64,000 bases of DNA from contig NZ_ANAH02000020.1 of NCBI RefSeq assembly GCF_000335475.2, positions 124,001-188,000 of the forward strand. Reading direction: 5' to 3'. The notes under the pieces were generated by a model. The model ran no database searches, was not told the DNA's origin, and worked only from the letters and a program-made list of their open reading frames with translations. Position numbers and translations under genes: made by a program. Shown here piece after piece: positions 43,149 to 51,075 of this stretch. Numbering within the stretch: position 1 is the first letter of the stretch; the number at the start of each line of letters is the position of its first letter. This stretch comes from Cystobacter fuscus DSM 2262 (lineage in GTDB: Bacteria > Myxococcota > Myxococcia > Myxococcales > Myxococcaceae).

Positions 43149-43835
43149 ATGATCTTCCGTCAGCTCTTCGACGCCGAGTCCTCGACCTATACCTACCTCC
43201 TGGGCGATCCGTCCTCGGGGCAGGCCGCGCTCATCGATCCGGTGCTCGAGCAGGTGGAGAGGGATCTCACGCTGGTGCGCGAGCTCGGGCTGCGCCTCAC
43301 CCATGTGCTGGAGACGCACGTGCACGCGGACCACATCACCTCCGCGGGGCGGCTGCGCGAGCGCACCGGGTGCACGGTGGTGGCCAGCGAGCGGGGGGCG
43401 TCGTGCGCCGACCTGCATGTGCGGCATGGGGACGAGGTGCGCGTCGGGGCCCTGGTGGTGCGCGTGCTCGCCACGCCGGGACATACCGATGACGGCGTGA
43501 GCTACTGCCTGGGGGAGCGGGTGTTCACGGGGGACACGCTGCTCATCCGCGGCACCGGGCGGACGGACTTCCAGAATGGGGACGCGGGCCAGCTCCACGA
43601 CTCCATCACCCGGGTGCTCTTCGCCCTGCCGGACGACACGCTCGTCTACCCCGGGCACGACTACCAGGGCCGGACGGTGACGACCCTTGGCGAGGAGAAG
43701 CGGCACAACCCGCGCCTCGTGGGACGCGGCCGCGAGGAGTTCATCCACCTCATGGCCAATCTCCACCTGCCCATGCCCCGGAAGCTGGACGTGGCCGTGC
43801 CCGCCAACCGCTCCTGTGGGCGCCTGGACTCGTAA
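43149..43835 (+). CDS. ETHE1-like persulfide dioxygenase (MBL fold)
   Basis: 228 residues. Metallo-beta-lactamase fold with metal motif THVHADH (His57, His59, Asp61, His62) and GHTDDGVSY, FTGDTLLIRGTGRTDFQ, YPGHDYQG, all typical of ETHE1/PDO. It oxidises glutathione persulfide to sulfite with O2 using one iron. A TGA stop just upstream in frame fixes ATG 43149 as the start. Works after SQR and together with the rhodanese encoded 13 bases downstream. Confidence 0.92.
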   Translation: MIFRQLFDAESSTYTYLLGDPSSGQAALIDPVLEQVERDLTLVRELGLRLTHVLETHVHADHITSAGRLRERTGCTVVASERGASCADLHVRHGDEVRVGALVVRVLATPGHTDDGVSYCLGERVFTGDTLLIRGTGRTDFQNGDAGQLHDSITRVLFALPDDTLVYPGHDYQGRTVTTLGEEKRHNPRLVGRGREEFIHLMANLHLPMPRKLDVAVPANRSCGRLDS

Positions 43836-43848
43836 GGAACGCGCGACC

Positions 43849-44190
43849 ATGACCTCTCCTCTCTTCCTGGATCTGCTTCCCGAGCACCTTGACACCCTGG
43901 GGCCCGAGGTGCGGCGCATCGACGTGCGCGAGCCCGACGAGTTCGAGGGACCCCTGGGCCATCTGTCCCGGGCCGAGCTCGTTCCCCTGGGCACGCTCGA
44001 GGCCGCGTGCGCCACCTGGTCCCGCGCGACGCCGCTGCTGCTCATCTGCCGCTCGGGCCGGCGGTCCGTGACGGCCGCCGAGATCCTGGCCCGGCGCGGC
44101 TTTGGCCGTCTCTACAACCTCAAGGGCGGCATGCTGGCGGTCCGCGAGGGCGCCTCCGCGCCGCGCGGCTCGGGAGTTCCGCCCACGTGA
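43849..44190 (+). CDS. rhodanese-domain sulfurtransferase
   Basis: 113 residues, single rhodanese domain. Active-site Cys67 in LLICRSGRRS, RIDVREPDEF near the N terminus and LYNLKGGMLA near the end are diagnostic. Likely moves sulfane sulfur between SQR products, thiols and thiosulfate. ATG preceded by AAGGA at 9 bases. Its stop overlaps the exporter GTG (GTGA at 44187-44190), so translation is coupled. Confidence 0.93.
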   Translation: MTSPLFLDLLPEHLDTLGPEVRRIDVREPDEFEGPLGHLSRAELVPLGTLEAACATWSRATPLLLICRSGRRSVTAAEILARRGFGRLYNLKGGMLAVREGASAPRGSGVPPT

Positions 44191-45053
44191 TTCCGGGCCT
44201 TCACGAGGCGTTCGCGCTGCTCGTCCCTCCGGCCATGCCCCTGGTGGGCTTCGCGCTCGCGGCGCTCATCGGCGTGTCCCTGGGCCTGCTCGGGGGAGGG
44301 GGCTCCATCCTCACGGTGCCGATCCTCGTCTACGTGCTGGGCTTCGAGCCCAAGGAGTCCATCGCCATGGGGCTGGCGATCGTGGGCACCACGAGCCTCT
44401 TCGGCGCCATCGGGCACTGGCGCGCGGGCAACCTCCAGTTCCGGGCCGCGCTCGTCTTCGGGGCGATGGCGATGGGGGGCACCTTCCTCGGCGCGCGCCT
44501 GTCGGTCTTGCTTCCGGGCTCTGTGCAACTGGTGCTCTTCGCCACGGTGATGTTGGTGGCGGCGGTCTTCATGGAGCGCAACGCCCGGCGCGAGCTCACC
44601 ACCCCGGCCACGGGCCGCGAGCCGCGCGCGGCCTCCTTTCCCCTCGTCGCCGCGTCCGCGCTCGGGGTGGGCGCGCTCACGGGGCTGGTGGGAGTCGGCG
44701 GGGGGTTCCTCATCGTGCCGGTGCTCGTCCTGCGGGTCGGTCTGCCCATGAAGCAGGCGGTGGGCACCAGCCTGCTCGTCATCGCCTTCAACTCCTTCGT
44801 CGGGTTCGCGGGCTACCTCGGTCACGTGAACGTGGCGTGGGGGGCCCTCACGCTCTTCACGGGCCTGGCCATCGCGGGCACCTTCGGGGGGACCTGGCTC
44901 TCGCGTTTCATCTCCCAGGCCACCCTCAAGCGGGCCTTCGCGGGCCTGCTCGTGGTGATGGGCGTCCTCATCCTCTACGAGAACCGGCGGACGCTCCCCT
45001 CGTTGGGACGGGCCGCCGCCATGGAGTCTCCGCGCCCGGCGCGCCCGGGCTGA
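44187..45053 (+). CDS. sulfite exporter TauE/SafE family protein
   Basis: 288 residues, about eight spans in two repeats. The repeat motif GLLGGGGSILTVPILVYVLG in the first half and GLVGVGGGFLIVPVLVL in the second half is the TauE/SafE hallmark. In this cluster it would export sulfite or a related anion made by the dioxygenase. GTG at 44187 overlaps the rhodanese stop. The last gene of the cluster, ending eight bases before the convergent immunity-like gene. Confidence 0.9.
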   Translation: MIPGLHEAFALLVPPAMPLVGFALAALIGVSLGLLGGGGSILTVPILVYVLGFEPKESIAMGLAIVGTTSLFGAIGHWRAGNLQFRAALVFGAMAMGGTFLGARLSVLLPGSVQLVLFATVMLVAAVFMERNARRELTTPATGREPRAASFPLVAASALGVGALTGLVGVGGGFLIVPVLVLRVGLPMKQAVGTSLLVIAFNSFVGFAGYLGHVNVAWGALTLFTGLAIAGTFGGTWLSRFISQATLKRAFAGLLVVMGVLILYENRRTLPSLGRAAAMESPRPARPG

Positions 45054-45061
45054 CCCCGCCC

Positions 45062-45679
45062 TCAGCGCGCGATGAAGTCGAACCGCTCCACGGCGGCCTT
45101 GAACTCCTCCAGCGTCGCCCTCGAGCGCTTCGCCTCCGCTGGCGCGTAGAACGTCAGAGCGACCGTGGAGGGCTGTTCCTTGAGCGGTCCCTCGAGGATG
45201 ACCGGAGTAAAGTCCCCAGGCCACGGCATGCTCAGCAACTCCGGCCCATACTTGAGAGGATCCAAGATGGTGAAGCATGGCCACTTCGGCAGGCGAACCG
45301 TACTCATGTCGCAGCCGTGAAATCGGCACAGATCCAGCCGGGCCTCGGAGAAGTCACAGTTCTCCACGCCCCCGAACTGCCAGTTGTCCAGGTGCCCACG
45401 GCGGTGCCCGAACTCGTTTCCGCTGAACCGGCCCTTGAAACGACAGCCCTTCAACCCCATCGTTGTCCAGCGTGAGTCCACGAGTTCGCGCTTCGCCTGG
45501 ATGGTGCAGTCGATCAGTTGTCCCGACACGAGGCTGAGCCACCGTCCCGGAACACCGAGGACGACTGTGCAACGGCGCAGCGTGAGGTTCGGCCCGAGCC
45601 AGTAGATGGCGGTGTTATCCGTCAGCTCCAGCCGCTCCCCATCTACCTCTCGGTTCTCATAGTGGATGTTCGGAGTCAC
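45062..45679 (-). CDS. candidate immunity protein of the SitA-like toxin locus
   Basis: 205 residues, cytoplasmic. The middle third has beta-helix character resembling degenerate pentapeptide repeats (LTLRRCTVVLG, LIDCTIQAKREL, MGLKGCRFKGRF, VENCDFSEARLDLCRFHGCDM). The C-terminal third is different and contains WPGDFTPVILEGPL. It starts 8 bases after the toxin frame ends and shares its strand, the usual order for a SitA-SitI pair. Immunity is inferred from position; pentapeptide-like folds also occur in other antagonist proteins. Confidence 0.6.
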   Translation of the reverse strand: MTPNIHYENREVDGERLELTDNTAIYWLGPNLTLRRCTVVLGVPGRWLSLVSGQLIDCTIQAKRELVDSRWTTMGLKGCRFKGRFSGNEFGHRRGHLDNWQFGGVENCDFSEARLDLCRFHGCDMSTVRLPKWPCFTILDPLKYGPELLSMPWPGDFTPVILEGPLKEQPSTVALTFYAPAEAKRSRATLEEFKAAVERFDFIAR

Positions 45680-45686
45680 GGGCCCC

Positions 45687-47389
45687 TCAGAAGAAGATCA
45701 TACGAAAGAAGGTGCTCGCCATCCGCCGCCCATGAATCTCGAAGTTCGACTCGGTGCCCGAGAGAATCTCGTAGTGGTACTTCTGGCCCGAGGGGCCGGT
45801 GACGTCAACGCCACTTCTATTCCACTTCAAATGGGGGAAGCGTAGCCGCAATTGCTCCTCCACCCAGCGTCCTCGCGCCTGGCGCTCAAGAAGCTCCGCA
45901 CGATGTACAAGGCCTCTCTTGAGCATCCGCTGGATCGCCGCTGTCACCTTCGGCCCGTAAGTCTCCTGGCTCCAGCTGGCCGCTGCCTCCTTCGCCGCCG
46001 CCTGGAGCTGGTCACCCAGTGGGTCCGAGGCGGGAAGGTCGTTGACGGACACTCCCCGCGGTAGGTGCCAGCGCTCGCCATTCCTCTCTACTTGCCTGTT
46101 GCCACCGTGGTGCCGGTACACCTCGGTGGCAGGGGACCCGCCCGAGCTGGCGCTCGCCGCGCTGTTCCGGCTCATCATCATCGCGCTGGCGAGGGCAACC
46201 TCGGGCCCCACAGTGACCGCCAGGGCACCCTCCGTCGAGGCAGCCACCGCCTGCACCTGCTTCACCCGCACGAACATCCAAGCCGGCCCGCCTTGCCCCG
46301 CGAGCTGTACTTGCGCGAGCCGGAAGCTCGGCAGCGAGCGCAACGCCGGGCCCACCTCCCTCAGCGTCCGTCCCGAGAGGGCCGTAACCGCCAGAATTAT
46401 TGCCCGGGCCGCGTCGGTCCCCAGCACCTTGGCGAAACCAGCCCCGGCCTCGCGCAGTTCGTCGAAGGTGGTAGCCACCCGCGCCTTCATGACGAGTTCC
46501 GCCCAGCCGTCCATGAGGCCCCACATCGTGTCGATGCCCAGCCAGGCCACCAGCGCCACGGTGAGCACGGCCGCTGCCCCCTTCGTCACCGGCTCCGGCA
46601 GCAGCCACAGGCCCATGTAGATTCCGACCGTCCACACGACCGAGGCAATGAGTGCCTTGGGGTTCAGCTCTCGTCCGAGCGCCGCGTACGTCTCGTCCAG
46701 GACTGAGCCGAAGGCCAGCGCCAGGGCCAGGGTGCTGCGGTCATCCGAGCGCAGGTAGGGGCCGTCCTCGAATAGCCCCAGGCAGTCGCCGCCCCCGCGG
46801 GTGGTGCAGAAACGCTCGTACCTCGCCCGAAGCTCCTCCTCGGCTTGCGGCTCGAGCCGGACCGGCCCCACTGCTCTTCGGGCAGCAGGGCGTTCACGCG
46901 ACCCCGTCCGCCATCGGCCCACGGCTCCCACTCTCCGGTAAATCTCCCGGCCCCTTCCACGTCGGAGACCATCCTCGCCTCCCGGGCCTGGTGCACCAGC
47001 TCCTGGACCTTCAGTACTTCCGCCGCAACCTCCTGGGGGCTCCCCTGGAACTGGCGGCCACGTGCCAATCGTTCCACGTGCTCCCGAAACTCCGCCTTGG
47101 TGATGGGAACGGGCCGTGTCCTCACTCGCCCGGGCTCGAGTACCACCACGTCGAGTACTGGAACTCCCTCGAGTCCTGGCTCCGTCGCCGGGCTCGCCCG
47201 GAGCGTGTCGTCCTCGGGTGCCTCCCTCCAGGTGAGGCTCCGCGACCCGCTTGTTCCCTCCACCAGTGCGTGCCTCCCGCACGCCGCCTGGAGCAGCAGG
47301 ACGACCAGCCAGAAGCCCCAGGTCCCGCGAAGCGGCCGCGTTCGTCTTCCCTGTCTCTTGGTGTCGATGCGGCGGTGCGGTTTCTCCAA
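45687..47389 (-). pseudogene. SitA-like polymorphic toxin lipoprotein, reading frame broken by one base
   Basis: Two frames join into one ~567-residue protein. The first (TTG 47389, with GGGGGA upstream) has a lipoprotein signal with lipobox LLQAAC (Cys37) and a leader domain with EHVERLARG and VLKVQELVHQAREARM. The second continues from about 46868 with PQAEEELRARYERF, a hydrophobic middle (IASVVWTVGIYMGLWLLPEP) and FDELREAGAGFAKVLG, as in SitA5-type lipoproteins spread by outer-membrane exchange. The C-terminal ~110 residues look like the toxin: GVDVTGPSGQKYHYEI...HGRRM recalls nuclease-type domains. Adding one base in the GGGGCC run (46864-46871) restores the frame. Confidence 0.65.
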
Positions 47390-47802
47390 GTCAGATCCCC
47401 CCGGATTGGAATAGACCCTGAAAGATAGGACGGAAATCTCCCAACCATACAGGGGGGTACCCAGCCAGCGGGTCACACAGGCTAACTGGGGCTACGCCCA
47501 TCTGCAGGAGCGCGTCGACTCGTCTACTCCTCGATGAACTCCGAGCGCCGCCTACATAATAGAGTGCGGGAGCGCCACGTAACCGGGACAAGCCCATCCG
47601 CCGTTGCCTCGCCTTCGCTCAACTCAAACTGATCCCAGCATGAGCACCGGCGGGCGGCGGAGTGTTGGCTGGCGGATGGATGAAACCCCGGTACTCACGG
47701 GTTTGAGCGGAATTCTTGCTTCCACTGTCCTCACGGACAAGCCGAAGAGGTGGGCCCGGACAATATAGAGAGTGGCCCACAGCGGTCGCGAGGGGTGTGT
47801 TC
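47390..47802. other. 413-bp intergenic region
   Basis: Divergent region between the toxin lipoprotein and the RsbQ-like gene. No gene, hairpin or strong promoter recognised. Slightly less GC-rich than the flanks. Probably contains promoters for both directions. Confidence 0.5.
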
Positions 47803-48615
47803 ATGGGTCAAGCGATCTGGAAACGCAACAACGTGCGGGTGTTGGGCGAGGGCCGAGACACTCTGATCTTCGCCCACGGCTTCGGTTCCGAGCAGGGGGC
47901 ATGGCGGCATCAGGTGGCGGCGTTCCAGGATCGCTACCGCATCGTGCTCTTCGATCACGTGGGGTGCGGCCAGTCGGACTTCAACGCCTACAGCCCACAT
48001 CGCTACCGGAGCATGCACGGCTACGCGGAGGATCTGCTGGAGCTGTGCGAGGAGCTGGACATCCGTCAGAGCCTCTTCGTGGGCCACTCGCTCAGTGGGA
48101 TGGTGGGGATGCTGGCGGCGCTGGTGGAACCCGAGCGCTTCCGGCGGCTCGTCTTCGTCAAGTCGACGCCCCGGATGCGCAACGACGCCGAGTCTGGCTA
48201 CGTGGGCGGCTTCGAGCAGGCGGAGATCGACGGGATGCTCGACGCCATGGCCTCCAACTTCTACGCGTGGGCGGGCGGCTTCGCGCCGGTGGCCATGGGC
48301 AATCCGGAGCGGCCCGACCTGAGCCAGGAGTTCACCCGCACGCTGAGCGCCATGCGGCCGGACATCGCCCTGGCCATCGCCCGCATCGTCTTCAACTACG
48401 ATCACCGCGCGGACCTGCCCCGGCTCAAGGTGCCCACGCTCATCCTCCACGCGGGGGAGGATGTCGCCGTGCCCGACACCGTGGGCGAGCACATGGTCCG
48501 GCACATTCCCCGCGCGACCCTGTCCACCATCAGCGCGAGCGGACACCTGCCCCACTTGAGCGCGCCCGAGCAGGTGAACCGCGCCCTCGGCTCCTTTCTG
48601 TCCGCCACGGCATGA
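47803..48615 (+). CDS. alpha/beta hydrolase, RsbQ-like
   Basis: 270 residues. Close in pattern to Bacillus subtilis RsbQ (and plant KAI2/D14): FAHGFGSEQGAWRHQV, FDHVGCGQSDFNAY, GYAEDLLELCEELDI, and the triad Ser96 (GHSLSG), Asp220 and His248 (SGHLPH), within one residue of the RsbQ numbering. RsbQ makes or delivers a small ligand sensed by the PAS domain of RsbP. ATG at 47803 has GAGGGG upstream. Its stop overlaps the start of the adenylate cyclase gene (ATGA), so the ligand may act on that enzyme; this is inference. Confidence 0.9.
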   Translation: MGQAIWKRNNVRVLGEGRDTLIFAHGFGSEQGAWRHQVAAFQDRYRIVLFDHVGCGQSDFNAYSPHRYRSMHGYAEDLLELCEELDIRQSLFVGHSLSGMVGMLAALVEPERFRRLVFVKSTPRMRNDAESGYVGGFEQAEIDGMLDAMASNFYAWAGGFAPVAMGNPERPDLSQEFTRTLSAMRPDIALAIARIVFNYDHRADLPRLKVPTLILHAGEDVAVPDTVGEHMVRHIPRATLSTISASGHLPHLSAPEQVNRALGSFLSATA

Positions 48616-50486
48616 AGCGCTGGCGGCCCGTCGCGCGCGTGCTCCGTCACCCGGATCTCCTGCCCACCTTCCGGGGAATGTTGCTGGGGCTCGCGGCGCT
48701 GATCCTCGTGTCCGAACTCGCGCTGGGCGAGGGCCTGACCGTCCGGTGTCTGGCCCCCGTTCTCTTCGTGTTCAGCACCCTGTTGCCCGTGCACTCCTCC
48801 TGGTGGTGGGGTGGGGGGACGGTGGGGGTGCTGCTGTTGCCCGTGCTGGTCGGTCCCCAGGGCGAGGGCAGTCTGGTGCTGCTCGTGCTGGGCTTCGCGC
48901 TGCTGGGCGGGGTGGGCACGCGCCGCGTCCTGCTCTCCGCGGAGTGGTCGTTGGCCTCGCGCGAGGTGCTCGGCACCCTGCTGTCGTCGGACCGCCACGC
49001 GCGTCCCGAGCAGGTGCTGCGCGAGACGCTGGACCTGATACGCGAGGTCACCGGGGCACGCTCCATCGCCGCCCTGCGCCAGCTCGACGAGGTGTCGGCC
49101 GAGACGCTCGTGGCCCTGCCCGAGCCGGTGCTCTCCCATGCGCTGAACTCGCCCCGGCTCTTCGCCGATGCCCTCTCGGGGGATCGCTGCCTCTACCATC
49201 ATGACTACGCCCGGGTGTCCGGCGCCTCGCGCTTCCTGCTGGCCGAGGGGGTGCGCTCGCTCGTGGTGCTGCCGCTGCGCTGGAGCCTCCAGGGCGGCGC
49301 GGAGTCCTCCCAGGGCGCCATCCTGCTCACGTGGCACCGCCGCGCGCACCTCCATGCCCACCTGCGCCGCTTCGTGGAAGTGCTCGGGGACGGGCTGCGC
49401 ACGCTGTTGCGGTTCACGGAAGACAGGTTGCGCTACGAGCGGCTCCAGGCCCGCTACGGCGCCATCCTGGAGACGGTGCCCCAGGGGGTGGTGTTCGTGG
49501 AGGCCAGTGGCGAGCAGGGCTGGGTCAACCAGGTGGCGGGCGAGCTGCTCGGCCTGGCTCCGGGGCCCGTGGAGCCGGTGCGGCTGGCCCAGGCCATGGC
49601 GGAGCTGCGCGCGCGCACGAGCAACCCCGAGGAGATCGCCGCCAAGGGCGCGCGCCTGTTCACCCAGCCCCAGGCGGACATCCGCGACTGGATCTGGACC
49701 TTCCAGGAGCCTCGGGAGCTGGTGCTCCGCGTCTCCAGCACGCCCACCCACGTGCGCGACGTGCCGGGCCGGCTCTGGCTCCTGGATGACATCACCATCG
49801 CCTGGCGGGCACGACAGGCGCGGCGCGAGGCCGAGGCGGCGCTGCTCGAGGAGAAGGAGAAGGCGGATCAGCTCCTGCTCAACATCCTCCCCCAGGCGGT
49901 CGCCCGGAAGCTCAAGCAGGAGACGCGCACCATCGCCGATGGCTTCGCCGACGCCAGCATCCTCTTCGCGGACCTCGTGGGCTTCACCCACCTGGCCGAG
50001 CGCGTCTCGCCCAAGGGGCTCGTCTATCTGCTCAACGAACTCTTCTCCGCGTTCGATCAGCTCACCGAGAAGCACGGGCTGGAGAAGATCAAGACCATTG
50101 GGGATGCGTACATGGTGGCCGGAGGGCTGCCCCTTCCCCGGGCGGATCATGTCGGGTCCATCGCGGAGATGGCGTTGGACATGATGGCGTTCCTCGAGGA
50201 CTTCAACGCCAGGCGCGAGGAGCCGCTGCGCTTGCGGATCGGCATCGACACCGGGCCCGTGGTGGCGGGCGTCATCGGCACCAAGAAGTTCAGCTACGAC
50301 CTGTGGGGCGACACCGTCAACACGGCCAGCCGCATGGAGTCCCACGGGCTGCCAGGGCGGATCCACGTCACCCACGCCACCTACGAGCGCCTGTGTGACA
50401 AGTACCTCTTCACCGAGCGTGGCCGCATCCCCATCAAGGGCAAGGGCGAGATGACCACCTACCTGCTCGAGGGCCGGAAGAACTGA
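48612..50486 (+). CDS. membrane-anchored adenylate cyclase with GAF and PAS-like sensor
   Basis: 624 residues. Three or four N-terminal spans (~20-110), a GAF-like domain (~120-275), a PAS-like domain (~285-400, ILETVPQGVVFVEASGEQGW), a short coiled coil, and a class III cyclase domain (~435-610). Catalytic residues: Asp454 (FADLVGFT) and Asp498 (TIGDAYM) for metals, Lys in KIKTIGD and Asp in YDLWGDTVN as in ATP-selective enzymes, and NTASRM. ATP to cyclic AMP is expected. ATG overlaps the RsbQ-like stop by four bases; a phosphatase gene follows after 15 bases. Confidence 0.9.
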   Translation: MKRWRPVARVLRHPDLLPTFRGMLLGLAALILVSELALGEGLTVRCLAPVLFVFSTLLPVHSSWWWGGGTVGVLLLPVLVGPQGEGSLVLLVLGFALLGGVGTRRVLLSAEWSLASREVLGTLLSSDRHARPEQVLRETLDLIREVTGARSIAALRQLDEVSAETLVALPEPVLSHALNSPRLFADALSGDRCLYHHDYARVSGASRFLLAEGVRSLVVLPLRWSLQGGAESSQGAILLTWHRRAHLHAHLRRFVEVLGDGLRTLLRFTEDRLRYERLQARYGAILETVPQGVVFVEASGEQGWVNQVAGELLGLAPGPVEPVRLAQAMAELRARTSNPEEIAAKGARLFTQPQADIRDWIWTFQEPRELVLRVSSTPTHVRDVPGRLWLLDDITIAWRARQARREAEAALLEEKEKADQLLLNILPQAVARKLKQETRTIADGFADASILFADLVGFTHLAERVSPKGLVYLLNELFSAFDQLTEKHGLEKIKTIGDAYMVAGGLPLPRADHVGSIAEMALDMMAFLEDFNARREEPLRLRIGIDTGPVVAGVIGTKKFSYDLWGDTVNTASRMESHGLPGRIHVTHATYERLCDKYLFTERGRIPIKGKGEMTTYLLEGRKN

Positions 50487-50501
50487 ACAGGAGCGCCACG
50501 C

Positions 50502-51053
50502 ATGAGGCAGGAACCGATGGAGATGAACCTCGACTGGGTGACGCCCGAGCTCGTGGTGGGAGGCCGCTTCCCGATGGAAGCCGCGGCCCATCTCTCCCAG
50601 CGGCTCGGCATCCGTTACGTCGTCGACGTCCGGGTGGAGTGCTGTGATGACGAGCGCGTGCTGCGCGAGCACGGCATCACCCTGCTGCACCTGCCCACGG
50701 TGGACATGTGTGCCATCAGCCTGCCGATGATTCGCGACGGGGTGGACTGGGTCCGCGAGCGCCTGGAGCGGGGGGAGAAGGTCTTCATCCACTGCGAGTA
50801 CGGCATCGGCCGTAGCGCGCTGCTGGCGCTGTGCGTGCTCGTGTCGCGAGGGTACGGCCCGTTGGAGGCGCTCGCGCTGGCCAAGCGACGGCGGCCCAAG
50901 GTGTCTCCGAGTCCGGAGCAGCTCGAGGCCTTCATGGCCTTCTCGGAGGAGTGGAGGCGGGCCCATGGCGCCTCCTGGACCGTGCCCGTCTTCGATGCGC
51001 TGGCGGCCATCGCCTACAGCCACCCGCGACCCTCCTCGCCGTCACCTGGGTAG
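50502..51053 (+). CDS. dual-specificity/tyrosine phosphatase family protein
   Basis: 183 residues. P-loop HCEYGIGRS with Cys98 and Arg104 (CX5R), the general-acid region LPTVDMCAIS (Asp), and ALALAKRRRPKVSPSPEQ as in DSP-type phosphatases. Targets could be phosphoproteins or phosphorylated small molecules. ATG at 50502; a second ATG follows six codons later. It sits between the cyclase and the PRTase-like fusion gene with gaps of 15 and 22 bases, so it belongs to the same operon. Confidence 0.9.
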   Translation: MRQEPMEMNLDWVTPELVVGGRFPMEAAAHLSQRLGIRYVVDVRVECCDDERVLREHGITLLHLPTVDMCAISLPMIRDGVDWVRERLERGEKVFIHCEYGIGRSALLALCVLVSRGYGPLEALALAKRRRPKVSPSPEQLEAFMAFSEEWRRAHGASWTVPVFDALAAIAYSHPRPSSPSPG

Positions 51054-51075
51054 GGCTCTCCCGGGAGTCACGCGC

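Noticed and set aside
46860-46875. Programmed ribosomal frameshifting in the SitA-like gene.
   Set aside because: No slippery heptamer or downstream pseudoknot was visible at the junction and relatives of the family use a single frame, so a simple one-base loss or sequencing error is more likely.
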